From Amoebophrya sp. A120 (taxonomy: Eukaryota > Sar > Dinophyceae > Syndiniales > Amoebophryaceae): a DNA stretch of 64,000 nt. The notes under the pieces are model-generated. The model was not told where the DNA came from. It saw only the letters and a program-made list of their open reading frames with translations, and ran no database searches. Where the stretch lies: NCBI GenBank assembly GCA_905178155.1, contig CAJINV010000004.1, positions 2,781,283 to 2,845,282 on the forward strand, in the 5' to 3' direction. The position numbers were made by a program, and so were the translations under genes. Positions 32,757-43,497 of the stretch are shown one piece after another. Numbering within the stretch: position 1 is the stretch's first letter; every line of letters starts with the position of its first letter.

Positions 32757-35700
32757 TCAAAAAACATCACGTGGGTACGTTTTCGCTTCGGATAACGTTC
32801 TTGCCTTGTTCGCCTGGTCTTTTGGCATGGAGTGCGGGGTCCGCCGGTCGATACCGCGTTGCACACGAAACGCGCTTAGCTTCAATATGGAACTGTCAGG
32901 ATTGAAATTGACAAAGTTGAAAAATAAAAATTTGTGATGTATAAAACCGATACCAGTTGGAAGACCAATTTTAGAGCGGCGCATGACAAATTTCGACGTC
33001 ATCGAAATCCAGTTTGTCATGCTCTTTAGCGAAAGAAGGCATCCTTTGCCATGCTTCTTTAGCAGCTCTATCGCAAACACGAAACAGGCATACAATCGGC
33101 CTCGCTTGCAATCCCTGCAAGACATTCACTGCGTGCCTTGCATTTTATGCATCACAGATTGATTATTTCAACTTTGTCGATTTCAATCCTGACACAACCA
33201 TATTCAAAAATTCCTGGTTACTCGCCCGCGCACCGTGGCTGGTGTAGCCGGTCTTGCCCACACGGTGTATTCTGAAAAAAACGAAAAACTGCTGCATTAG
33301 CAATTACAAACGGCGCGCCCGTTACCGCCGAGACCCGAGAACGAGACCCGGGCGAAGCCAAAATGAGGCCAAGCCTACCGCTTCTTGGTATTCGCGCGCC
33401 GACAACGTCGCGGCCGGGAGCTGTGTAGTTTGTTCTACTTCATGCCGCCGGCCGCGCGTGGTCTCTGCAGCTGCCTCAGAAACACTAGCGCGCCCCCTAT
33501 TGGGGCATGGGCCGCGGGCATATAGATTCGCAGGCCGCGCGCCACGTGGCTCAAATTTTGAGCCGCATCGGACTGCGACCAGACAGACAACGCCCGCCCT
33601 AGTCAATGACCACGCCAGAGCTCGTCTACGTACCGGATGCCCGCCAAAGCGGCGCCGCTATCTGTCCAAAATGGGGCCTCGCGCCTGCTGGCGCAAATTC
33701 GCCCCGTGCCTCTGTTGCTTGCAGATAGAGGACAAGGCAGGACGACCAGAAAACGCGCAGGCCAAAACGAAGCCGGGACGAGGCCAAAACGAAGCCAAAA
33801 CGAAGCCAAAGCCAACCAAAAAAAAGGCGGCCAACCCTTTCAACTTTTTGCCAGAAAGAAAAGGCCCAGAATCAGACCGCGGGGCCTCGTTTTGGCCTCG
33901 TTTGGGCCTCGTTTTGGCGTCGCTTTCACGAGGGCACGGTCAACGGGATCGGGCCCCAATGGGCCCGGAAATAAAAAAATCATGAATCCCAAAAGAAAAA
34001 CGAAAAAAAAAATTTTTGCACTGCCGCCCTATTGTGCCAAACCACTCCGCCGGGGCTCGCTCGATAGGAAATCTGTAGGCCCTAAAATAACGCCGGGGCT
34101 TTGTCAACAGGCTGCGGACCTGTGGGCTCCGGGGTTTTCGAAGAACTGCGCCACATGAAATCGAGCACGCAACTTTTGTTCGGGCAAACACAACTTCACC
34201 GAAAAAAAAGAAAAACACCGAATAAATTTGCGCCAAAAAATTGCTTTCTTTGCGACATGAGTGCGACACGGGTGCGACACCGGTGCGACACGGGTGCGAC
34301 ATTTTTCGGGTTCTTCCTGAAATCCCTAAGAAAAAAAAAACCACGGCCGAAAGCCGATTTTTTTTAATTATTTCAGATTTTTTGTCGCAAAAAAGGCGAA
34401 TTTTTGTCGCAGAATTAATTGGCCACTCGCCCACCCAAAACTTTCCCACCCAGCATCCCTCTCCCATCCCGAAGCACACACCGGCAACATGGGCACCCTC
34501 TGCCGGCCCCACTCCAATCCCTTGCGCCCAAGCCTGCTTTTCCCGCCCAACCCACAAACCCAAGACACACAACCAGAAAAAGAAAACGCACCAGCGAGCG
34601 GCTGCAAGAACTGCAAAAATCCTGCGAAAACTTAAAAGCGCGAAAATTTTCCGGCTTTTGTGATTTTTTTGCTTTTCTGACTACTGGGGGCCGATCCCGT
34701 TGAGCACGGCAAAGCGAGCCGGGCGGCGACCAAAGTGCCGAATTTTCCGCGTTCCCCTTCCAGACGCGAAACGCGCTTGCCTGGCCTCGTTTTGGCTTCG
34801 TTTTGGCCTCGTTTTGGCTTCGTTTCGGCCTCGGCTTTTTTGCCCTTTGGCTTCGTTTTGGCCTCGTTTTGGCTTCGTTTTGGCCTCGGTTTTTTTGCCC
34901 TTTGGCTTCGTTTTGGCCTCGTTTTGGCTTCGGTTTTCCGGCAATGCCGACCAGGGGTGGTCGCGTGTACATATCTACTGGACAAGAGTGCGCCCATACC
35001 CATTTGAATATAATAGCAGGCACCGCGCGGGGGATTGGGGCTTCGCACCATAGTAGCCACAGGCAAGACGAAGGCGGCGCCCCCTGGGCATCCATGTGGG
35101 AAGCGCAACGCCCTGCGACGGCCAGGGCTTTTTGCGTTTCTTTGTAGTGCCATGCGGCTCAAAAATTGAGCCCGGCGGCACGCTGCGTCGCAGGCTCCCC
35201 CCTATGCGAAACGCGACGCGCCCGGGCCCACAGCGCGCACATCACAAATGACGCCCCGGCTTACATGCAGCAGAAGCCCCAAAGGCTGGGGGCCCTGTAA
35301 ACGTCTCGGCCGATCACTATGGGGAAACTTGCCGACGTTTTGCGCTGGCAGAGGTGGGCCACTGTAAAAGCTGCCCGACTGGCTTCGTTTTGGCTTCGTC
35401 CTGGTCTCGTTATCGTGCGAGGGCGGTAACGTGGGTCGCCGTTTGTAAAGCAATGGAGGTGTAAAGCTAGTCTTATTTGACTTTGTTCCTGACGAGCAGC
35501 ACGACGCGACATTTTTACATATTTTCACCATTTTACCTAACATGACAGCACCAGCCATCACTAAATTGATGTTGGCCAGAAGGATCAAACAAAATAATCT
35601 AACCCATGATCATTTACATGTCCAGCAGCAGCATGACCACAATTGCGACTAGCACAGTCGCCATCACAAATTGACACGAATAGGACAGCCAATTTTTCTC

Positions 35701-36613
35701 GAATACGGCAGTATCAAAAGCAAATGTTTCTGGAGGGTCTGCAAAGATGCAGCAACTTTGAAATTGTGTTGCTCTGCTTGATGCACATGCAATACAGATT
35801 TTGTTTTTGATGCTCGTCTCATACATATTTCGCATCTCCACAGATCCAGAAATACTTGCGATGGATAGGTAGTTACCACTCCCCATTGAGGAGCCGGAGG
35901 TGGAGCCGAGACTGTACCTTGGTAAGTTGAAGTTCCGTCAGCGTACCGTTCGCTTTGTGCATAGTGCATGACAAACACCAGTGTATGACCACAATTACCC
36001 TCGCTGCGTCGTGAAGAGTGCATGACAAACAGTAACAGATTTCATCAGATAAATCTATTTCCTTCAGTACTAATTTCAGTTTCACACCACGACCGGCAAA
36101 AATACCGTTTTCGATAAAAGTACCTTCTCGCGAAAACATCGTGCGGCGCGCCACGCTGCGCCGGATTGTAGAGTGACGAACCGCTACTCGCGCCTCCAGA
36201 AGGGGCTTTGTATAGGATCAAAAAGAATTTTTACTCAGGCAAGTCCCTCTCTCTTGCCCCGATGTCGATCTCGATGCCTAGAAATAATATGAGAAGTATC
36301 TATAGATTACACTCGTAACACTTCTAGGACTGTTAGTGGTCACGCCCGCATGACAAATGCACTTAGCGAAGCAAGACAGGTTTTTTGCGCATGACCTTGA
36401 GGACTCATCCAATGAAGTAAATATTTGCTCCGAGGATACTGTTCGGTGATGTGTCACAGCTCGATCTCGTGATTCCTCACCATCGTCCGCGGTTATTCCA
36501 GTCGAAGACCCCATCGATGCCTGGGGATCGCTCGCGCTTTTTTCGCGAATTCTATCCTTTGTTCGCTGTCTAGCTTCGCTATCGACGTGTTCTGCGTCAC
36601 CTGAATGTGGCAC
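32757..36613 (-). CDS. Single-pass membrane protein gene with a 2.3-kb GT-AG intron
   Basis: Exons approximately 36613-36557, 36210-36103, 35948-35868, 35711-35618, 33271-33203, 32885-32757. One frame reads SSGSSLYNPAQRGAPHDVFA, then YADGTSTYQGTVSAPPPAPQ, WGVVTT|VFEKNWLSYS, a transmembrane segment FVMATVLVAIVVMLLLD, then I|IHRVGKTGYTSHGARASN, QEFL|KLSAFRVQRG and a basic tail to the stop at 32757. The AT|GTAAAT donor and TTTTTTCAG|A acceptor of the long intron keep this frame. A stop codon follows directly if the donor is not used, so a shorter tail-anchored form is possible. The join at 36557/36210 prefers another frame, so the upstream exon is uncertain. IHRVGKTG resembles helicase motif VI by chance only. 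No family recognised. It may continue into the 36750-37809 exons. Confidence 0.5.
32886..33202. mobile_element. Introner, family F (GTCAGGATTGAAAT ends)
   Basis: Exact flanks TTCAA; ends TATGGAACTGTCAGGATTG and TATGGTTGTGTCAGGATTG, arms over 40 bp. Confidence 0.9.
34258..34302. repeat. Tandem GTGCGACACGG repeat
   Basis: About four units of 11-12 bp. Confidence 0.85.
34781..34940. repeat. Tandem GGCCTCGTTTTGGCTTCGTT repeat
   Basis: About seven units of roughly 22 bp, with two interruptions by TTTTTTGCCCTTTGGC. Reverse-oriented relatives at about 33745-33815. Confidence 0.9.
35712..35867. mobile_element. Introner, family B variant
   Basis: Ends TATCAAAAGCAAATGTTTC and TATCCATCGCAAGTATTTC; flanks GGCAG/GGTAG. 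Removal gives WGVVTT|VFEKNW in frame. Confidence 0.78.
35949..36102. mobile_element. Probable introner with TACCG flanks
   Basis: Exact flanks TACCG and two GCATGACAAAC motifs inside; terminal repeat is weak. Confidence 0.55.
36211..36556. mobile_element. Probable introner with CTTTG flanks
   Basis: Left end TATAGGATCAAAAAGAATT, right side AATTC then CTTTG; exact CTTTG flanks. Terminal repeat partial. Confidence 0.55.
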
Positions 36614-36749
36614 CTATGCATTGTGGCAAAACAATGTCCATCGCACTCGCACTAGAAGTTCCAATGACGACGCAAGATAGATCTTGCTTTCTTATCTGAT
36701 TCTGCAGCTACAAATTTCATTACTGGGATCTGCAAAAAAATGTCATGCC

Positions 36750-37809
36750 CTAGTGCCATGCTTTTGCTTTATTTGGTTTCGCCATGCGTAGCACTATCAT
36801 GCTGCTTCCATCTTCTCGGAAGTTCTTGCGACCTTTACCGCTGGACGTGCTTGAGGTGGAGGTTGCCGGCGTTTTATTGTCTTCAGACCCGTGTTATCAA
36901 ATGTAAAAATGTCAGGGTCTGAGAACTTGTAATGCTGGGTAGCGTCTCATGATGAGGCTACAAGTGCTGGCCCAGCATGACAAGTTTCTGAGCTCCTAGG
37001 TGGTGCCTATTCTGCATGACAAACTGCGCTTCTGCATCACAGAAAAGCGCAGCTCTTGGGTAACGTGCATGACAGATTTAAGAGTCATGCCAGACAAGCA
37101 TGACAAACATGAATTCTTCCAGACCCAGACACTTTTACAGTTGATACGTGTTGATGTTCACCCGTTGCTGTGCCCAAGCACGTCTTCTCGCTTATCTTTC
37201 TGGATTTTCTGCTCGTGCTAGTAGAGATGCCGCCCCTTGTAGCACAATTTTCTTGGCGGCTATGAGAGTGCACAACGAACCCATGATCCCTACCCCGCCC
37301 CCCTTCATTTCTTGTCATGCAAAAGCAAAGCGCATTTCCATTTTCTCCACATACGTAGTTACATGCTGCTTTAGCTGTCCGGCAACTCTTTTGCATGACA
37401 AGTTGCACGATACTCCAAACAGCACTAGATTCTGTGCGTGCATTTGTCATGCAGAAGTCCCATTTGTGGCGCTAGTTGTGCTCCTGCGGCCCATGCCCAT
37501 CAGATGAGGGAGAAGCACGGCGAAAGGTCGTCCTTCCGCACTCTCATAGCGAGCTTGCCCATTCTCTTCCTCGTTCCCTCCCTCGTTCCGCACTCGCCGG
37601 AGCGCGGCCGCGGCAATCAGCCTTTCTTGCTCCTTCATGTTTTCTATGAAACAGAAAAATGCTAGTGCTAAAAACGCCGGAATAAAAAGAGCGCTTAGGA
37701 GATGAATAAGAGAGCGGCAGAAGAACGCGCAAGACAGTGATAAATGTTCGCACCACAGGCATATCTCAGTTGTAGCTTGAAACAACACACTCACATACTG
37801 TTGAACCAC
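36750..37809 (-). CDS. Membrane protein gene, partial structure
   Basis: Pieces: about 37809-37468 (hydrophobic run FIPAFLALAFFCFIENMKEQ, then RLIAAAALRRVRNEGGNEEE), 37260-37147 (ENCATRGGISTSTSRKSR) and 36894-36750 (GSEDNKTPATSTSSTSSG). The join TATGEHQH|GSEDNKT across the introner at 36895-37146 is in frame. No ATG precedes the hydrophobic part in frame, so a 5' exon is missing; a candidate lies at about 37985-37866 (GDCDLYEDGICASDSDE). The final exon may splice into the 32757-36613 gene rather than stop at 36750, making one transcription unit. Confidence 0.45.
36895..37146. mobile_element. Introner, family B
   Basis: Exact flanks CGTGT; ends TATCAAATGTAAAAATGTC and TATCAACTGTAAAAGTGTC. Confidence 0.9.
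37261..37467. mobile_element. Introner, family C, right end unclear
   Basis: Left end TATGAGAGTGCACAAC as in 60911; interior has several GCATGACAA motifs. Right end lacks the expected ATA. Confidence 0.55.
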
Positions 37810-38059
37810 GCATAACTAGCCATAATACTTCTCGTTCCTGCAGCACTAGCAGAAGTTTTCCGTGTGTTACTTTGCCGCAGGCGAGCGGACGGTGACTCCT
37901 TCTGGTATTTTCGTCGCTATCCGATGCACAAATACCGTCTTCGTACAAATCGCAGTCTCCCCGGGAAGATGAAGAAAGCCGAAGCCCTGCTTTCTATATC
38001 CGAATCTGCATTGCAGATTTTCATCGGGTTTCTCATGCAAAAATTCCTTTTCATACATA

Positions 38060-38757
38060 CTGCTAAGTACGTCGATATTTATGCGATGCGTAGCCGCATG
38101 GCCATGTTGATATTGAAGTCCGCAATCTCGTCGCGGCTATGCGAGTTCTATCCTATGCAAAAGTATCGCACTCATTTTCGGAAAGTTGTCATGTCAAATT
38201 GCGACATTACTGCATGACAGAACTATCTACGTTGCTGATGCAGCTATTGCTGCCACTTCCTTGTAGCAAGCTAAGCATCTTAATTTCCGCTTTTTGATAT
38301 CAATCCTGCCCAGATCATTTACTTTTGTTACATTGTGCTTGAAATAAAAACGCAAGAACTACGTCGTGGTAAGTAGTGTGCGATATTGAAATTGTTGCCG
38401 TGCCTATAGTGTGGGGAGAAATGGTGGGCAGGGCACCAACTGTCCCGAACCGTTCCTCAAAGTGCTGCTCCATTGGCACCATTTTCGGAGCGGCTCCGTA
38501 GTTTCTTTGTCCTCGTCGTTGTCCCGTGGTACTTGTCAGTGGAAACTCCTACAGCTCAAAAGCAAAACTGCTTCACTGATGGCACTTTATTGTGCGATAT
38601 CATTTTTAGGAATCATCCTGTTCGCTCGTGAGCAATGTCCTCCCTTTCGATTCTTCATTTTTGTTTTTGTTTTCGCTTTTGCCCATGTTGGTGATCGACA
38701 CATAAAAGATTGGTATAGTAGTTCACCTTGATGCATGTGAAACACAGGCCAGTATCT
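38060..38757. other. Stretch with an orphan introner end
   Basis: At about 38155 a family A left end (TATCCTATGCAAAAGTATCG) occurs without a matching right end. Otherwise short ORFs only. Confidence 0.4.
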
Positions 38758-39189
38758 TTAAACCTCTATGGTTATTAAGCTCCTGCTCCTCGTAGGCGTG
38801 CGTCCTACTTTCTCCGGCAGTGTAAACAGAAAGGTAGAAAGGACGTCTCGCCTTCTTCGGCTAAAAGACTCACAACGCCGCTGTGAGCAGGTGAGAAAAA
38901 AATACGCACGTCGTCGGAAGTACAAACACTGACATGTTGCCCTCTCATCTCTCGCTTGGAGCACTCGTCCTCGCACGTCAAGTACATTATCGCATATTAC
39001 AACTGCGGCGCACTCAAAAATCTCTCCTGGGTACTGCAGAAGAAAAGTAAAGATTGAACAGCAGAAAACTATAATAGCAAAAGTGTTGTTCATATCCCAC
39101 ATTACTGGAGTAGACAACAGGTGGAACAAAGTATTCGATCCTCTTAATCTTATTTCTTCAAACGCAAATAATACGACAAGACAAGGCAT
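38758..39189 (-). CDS. Possible small membrane protein
   Basis: 143-codon frame with a true ATG at 39189. A hydrophobic segment (TFAIIVFCCSIFTFLLQYPG) is followed by Cys- and Arg-rich sequence. No family recognised. Lack of introners and an overlapping open frame in the next phase leave it doubtful. Confidence 0.3.
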   Translation of the reverse strand: MPCLVVLFAFEEIRLRGSNTLFHLLSTPVMWDMNNTFAIIVFCCSIFTFLLQYPGEIFECAAVVICDNVLDVRGRVLQARDERATCQCLYFRRRAYFFLTCSQRRCESFSRRRRDVLSTFLFTLPEKVGRTPTRSRSLITIEV

Positions 39190-39542
39190 CTAAAAAGATT
39201 GCTTTGTCCTCGCGGGGGGGTTGTAGTTTAGCTTTCAGGGGCGGGAAAAGTCCTCCACGACACCGTCGTGGTGATCTATACTGTTTTCATATACCATCAA
39301 CGTTCTTCTTGCTGGGTGAAAAAACGTAAAAAACTTTTTGCGCAGTAGTGTCATATTCGCTCGCTCCAGCACTGTCATCAGTTCAATGCTCCTACTTAGG
39401 CCGCGGGCTGTCTAGCAGTGACAGCAAACCGCTGCGCACGTGCTGTTTTCGCAAAAATATTAAACATGTGACATCACACGCAGCTTTTTGACGGTAGTTT
39501 CCTTCCGGAATAGAAGTGTTTCCTGCTCGACTCTGCCTCCGC

Positions 39543-41404
39543 TTAGCCCCGTCCGCCGAGCAGCGATTCCAGCAGTCGCTTTTTCGCCGCTTGTATCAAA
39601 GTGCACAACTCCCCCTCCCCCTCATTTGTATAGCATGAACGGCAATACAAGCATCAGCAAGAGTGCCGGTTTTGCATAACAAATTTGCTCTGGAGTGTAG
39701 TGCTATTTGGGCTACCAGGACTTGTCATGCAAACAGTGCCAAGAGGCAAAGGATGGATTGGGTATTTTGCATGACCAATGAGGGGGAGGGGGAGTTGTGC
39801 ACTGTCATAGCCTGGGTAGCTTGCTGGAACACGCGCTCGGGCTCGGACTGGTATGAAAAGAAAAAAGCGCAGCAGCTACATGATGCTTTAGACATAGACA
39901 CATTGGCTCCGGTAAATAAAACTTCGCCAACTGCACAAACTTGCTCGACAACACACAAGAATAAAAACGTGCATATTATAGAATGTAATGAGACTCGCAA
40001 GCCGCGACTCCTCGAACATGTACATGACAGATGTTGTTTGTCTTGCCTGTCGTCCTGCTGCAACCCCATTTGTACTCACTGTAGCTGCAGAACTACACTT
40101 CCTTCCTTGCATAACTGGTTGCTTTCGCTCAATCCGCTTCCCAGTCCGCTGTCACCGCCGGTTTCCACGTCCTGCATGCGGATCCGGGCCATCAGCTATG
40201 CATTTTTGCAGAAGCTGTACTAGTACTAGTTGTTGTAAAAAATGCATGAAATCTAAAATTACAATTGACTTTCTGCAATACAAATATGTGAACATCAGCG
40301 ACATTTGCATTTCTCATGCAGATGCAGCTGGGAATAGGAAATCTGTCATGCAGTAAATGCATTTGATACACTTGGACTACTACTTCTTTTGCAATGCGTA
40401 CGATCTTCTCCTCGTCGATTTCCATCACGATGCCGTTGTCGTCCTATGAAGGTGCACAAATCCTACCCATTTGGTTACCAGATGAGCGCAAGCTCTTGTT
40501 TCGGTCTGAGTCTCACTTTACTTTTAAGATAATTTTTTTACGAAAACAGTTACAATTTCAATTTGTTGGCATGACAATCTGCTGTGCTCTCATGTGCGTG
40601 CAGCTCTCAAACAGCACTACATCGGTCTGCTCGCAGTATTCTGGCTTTCGTGTTGTCATCGTGATAGTTTGTCATGCGCAATCTACGTTAGTAATGTCGT
40701 TTCTGCTGCGTAAAATCTTTTTATCATGACCTACTTTAGTACTGCTCGAGTGGAGGGGTAGGAAGTGGTTCTTGTTCATTTTCGTACGTCCGCCACTTCG
40801 TCCAGCACGAGCAGTACTTGATCCAGGTTCTCCAGCACGGTTTGCTTCGTCAGGGAGTGGTTGCCCACGAAAGACACGTTGCCCACGGTGGTCAGCGCCT
40901 GGCACAGCCCCTCGAGCAGCTGCGCCAAAATCACCTCGTTGTCTTGCACCGAGCAAACAATGCACACGTACACGTCGTTGATGATTTTGTAGAGCACCAA
41001 CTGGTAGTCCCCGATCAGGGCCACGTCGCCCTCCGTGGGCCGTCCGGTGGGCTTCGCCAACTTACCAATCACTTTCATCTATGCACTGCAAAAGGATTCA
41101 TCGCACTAGTGGAGATACTTGCAAGAGAAATTTTTCAGACGGGAGAATCAACTTGTTTTTGTTGCAGCTTTACATCTGAAAGCGAAATCGGATCTGTCAT
41201 GCCTACCAAACTTCTTGCAACCGGCAATGCGTACTAGTACGACGCTTTTGTAGCGCCAGTGCGTATCTTCTCGAATTTTCGCTGGGCGTCCACGGTGGGA
41301 AACAGCTTGGTGCCGTTGGTACAGTACTTCACCGCCAACCGATTGCTCTCCTGGTCCAGCACCAAAAGTGCCAGGACCTGGCTCGCCGCACCACTCATCG
41401 CCAT
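39543..41404 (-). CDS. COPZ: Coatomer subunit zeta
   Basis: Small subunit of the COPI coat, acting with gamma-COP in Golgi-to-ER and intra-Golgi vesicle formation. Six exons: 41404-41266, 41079-40787, 40444-40369, 40195-40110, 39851-39810, 39593-39543. Start at the ATG at 41404 (MAMSGAASQVLALLVLDQES). The joined protein reads FPTVDAQRKFEK|MKVIGKL, then GDYQLVLYKIINDVYVCIVC, QTVLENLDQVLLVLDEVAD|, DNGIVMEIDEEKIVRIAKEV, SESNQ|SEPERVFQQATQA and AKKRLLESLLGGRG with stop at 39543. This matches the longin-like fold of zeta-COP, the LDE..D.G.I.E core and the C-terminal helix. Length is close to the family norm of about 180 aa. All five introns are introners; three have exact or one-mismatch 5-bp flanks and one (40196-40368) has none. 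Confidence 0.93.
39594..39809. mobile_element. Introner, family C
   Basis: Ends TATCAAAGTGCACAACTCCC and TATGACAGTGCACAACTCCC; flanks GCTTG/GCCTG. Removal gives QQATQA|AKKRLLES in frame. Confidence 0.9.
39852..40109. mobile_element. Introner with ACTGG flanks
   Basis: Exact flanks ACTGG; ends TATGAAAAG and TATGCAAGG, weak terminal repeat. Removal gives SESNQ|SEPERVF in frame. Confidence 0.8.
40196..40368. mobile_element. Introner in coatomer zeta, decayed flanks
   Basis: Ends TATGCATTTTTGCAG and TATCAAATGCATTTACTGC. Flanks no longer match. Joining EVVVQV to LMARIRMQ is in frame. Confidence 0.75.
40445..40786. mobile_element. Introner with CGTCC flanks
   Basis: Exact flanks CGTCC; ends TATGAAGGTGCAC and TACGAAAATGAAC. 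Removal gives LDEVAD|DNGIVMEI in frame. Confidence 0.82.
41080..41265. mobile_element. Introner, family A
   Basis: Ends TATGCACTGCAAAAGG and TACGCACTGGCGCTACAAAA; flanks TCATC/TCTTC. Removal gives QRKFEK|MKVIGK in frame. Confidence 0.85.
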
Positions 41405-41870
41405 TTTGCGTGTAGTGGAGAAGTGATTGGGGAGCAGCTCACCGACAACAAGCTGTTGTACAGTACTACAAATCGTATCGGAAAAATTAATAGATTTGTT
41501 TCTTGTTTCTAGGAAATGAAAATAAGTAAACCTAATACCGGTTGAATTCCTCTGGTTCTGCTAGTGGTGTGGGCAGAACTGAATGAAATGGTCGCTGCTG
41601 ATAGACGACACAAAAATTGAGGACGCGGTTTCAAATATTTTCAATCTTTTCATGATGACGTACTTATTTTCAGTGTAAACGTAAAGGTAAAGCTATGTAA
41701 GATAACAACTTCACGGTCAACTACACATTCATTTCTCAAGGAGTGTAAAAATTGTTCGCTTGAAGAGAATCGAAATCGTTGTTTAGTGGTACAAATAGAA
41801 ATACAGTTTGTCGCTGAAGCATGTTGTGAAGGGTGAAGCGAAGATGAGCAACTTGTTATTCTACCACTGC
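41405..41870. other. Short intergenic stretch
   Basis: AT-rich DNA upstream of coatomer zeta; nothing recognised. Confidence 0.5.
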
Positions 41871-42158
41871 TCAGTCTTCATCTGATAATCCTACACTTCC
41901 AAGTCTCGTCCGCCCTTGTGGATCTTCAGAGCAATAGAGGAAAAGCTTCGTATGAATGTGATGGAACTTGCAGCAACATTTTGATATCATTGGGAGAGGA
42001 GGTGCATGAAGCAGCAGAGCGATCACTTCACATGATTGTATGCCCTCAGTTTGAGCTCGGTGTGCTGCTGTGTGAACCGCAGACGGAGAAGTAGATTCTA
42101 TACACAGAAGTATTTCATGCTGGAACACTTTGGATAAAACGCGAGGGCACGGCGACAT
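41871..42158 (-). CDS. Hypothetical 95-codon frame
   Basis: True ATG at 42158; reads MSPCPRVLSKVFQHEILLCI, Cys- and His-rich, ends GSVGLSDED. No family recognised and no supporting context beyond strand. Confidence 0.25.
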   Translation of the reverse strand: MSPCPRVLSKVFQHEILLCIESTSPSAVHTAAHRAQTEGIQSCEVIALLLHAPPLPMISKCCCKFHHIHTKLFLYCSEDPQGRTRLGSVGLSDED

Positions 42159-43497
42159 GATCGCGGCTGGCTGTTCACTACTTCATTGAAATTTAATAAT
42201 CTCCCACTTGAGCTTGTGAAGATCAATCGACTTCATCGACTTATCGAGCTTCTTATTTCTCTTCGTCTTCATCAATATCGGGAGGTGTACATGATTACCT
42301 CCACCAACGGATGCGCTTCGGTATTGCATGCTAGTATAGAAGTTTTTCTTTCTTTATCATTCTTCTTGGTCCTGTACATCAAGGTCCACCATTTCTGCAT
42401 TTGTATTCTTTCATCAGGTTTAAGTGAGACCAAAATTGAATTCGACCCCGTGCGGCGTCGGAGGCGGTGCGGGAAGTTGCGGAGCGGGCGGTGCTTGTAT
42501 GAAAGTGCTCAGAAAGGACCCGCAGAGCCGTGCACAATTGCCGTCTGATGTCAAGACGAAGCCACTTGACTCGGTAAGAATGCAAAGACGATGAAGAGCG
42601 AGCCGTGCATTCAACGATGTACCAAGTATAATCAGGAAACTTTGGATGTATGACGATCATGTAGCACGTACAACTTTGTACTTACGCAGAACGGCTACAA
42701 CATGACCCCAGTACACGAGCATGCGTGGTCGTCGACGCGAGAGTTCAGCAATTATGGACCTCACAATGATTTTTTTTCATAGTCTCCGGTGCCGCATCGT
42801 CTTCCCCTGGTTTTTCGTCTTCAGTCTATCGAAGGAAAAAAGTGTTTCACTATTTCGAAGATTACGATTAGTTGCGTTTTTGCTTTTGCTTTTGCAGAGC
42901 TTTTCCTTTACCAACATAACAAGGCTGATGTCCTGCTCTCGCACGACAGAGCAAATCAAAATGAAAATCATGCGCACTGCCTCAGGGAAACAGTCTTCAG
43001 GAACGGTAAATAGGGCATCCAAAAGAACTCTTCCTCGTTTCTGGCAAAGCGAACTGCTTAATCCATTCATGCATCCCCTGCATCGCATGTCCACACTTCT
43101 GAAACATGTTTTTCCTACGATAGACTCTGGTCCTCGAACATCGCACCTGCGCATGGACGTAATGTTGATGTGCAATACAACAAATTGAAATTTTGTTGCG
43201 GGGGCGGATCGATCCTGGCCATAAATAATTCCATCTACATGCAAGGCATATTCACATTTAGCGTTTGTGCCTGATGCTGTTGCAAGAATGAACGAACCCA
43301 CAACTACGGGATGATGCTCCAATCCTGATCTTCATCGCCCTTCTCGCAAGGACACAGTCGTGCTACTGTAGCACCGAAAAAGGACATCCATAGTGCAGAC
43401 TTCCAGTGCCGTAGTTCCCCGTGGCAAGAAATCTAAATCTAAATCTCAAACACGATCGATCCTCAGAATAATCCGTCGCAAAATAAGCATGAAGGAT

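Larger units (their letters stand above)
33305..35448. mobile_element. 2.1-kb GC-rich inverted-repeat element inside a GT-AG intron
   Basis: Terminal arms of about 70 bp (left TACAAACGGCG, CGTTACCGCC, ACGAGACC, AAGCCAAAA; the right is the mirror) with 6-bp flanks AGCAAT. The interior has tandem GGCCTCGTTTTGGCTTCG units in opposite orientations near the two sides, plus a GTGCGACACGG array. Open frames over the tandem units are compositional. No transposase seen, so it is non-autonomous. Confidence 0.8.

Noticed and set aside
33200-33271. IHRVGKTG as helicase motif VI, suggesting a second helicase
   Set aside because: No other helicase motif nearby; it follows a transmembrane segment in the joined frame.
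34241-35162. KRGQNEAKTKPKRGQ-type repetitive protein
   Set aside because: Translation of the 22-bp tandem array in a non-coding inverted-repeat element; both strands and several phases are open.
42777-43322. 181-codon minus-strand frame
   Set aside because: No ATG near its start, overlapping long plus-strand frame, no protein-like composition and no introner support.
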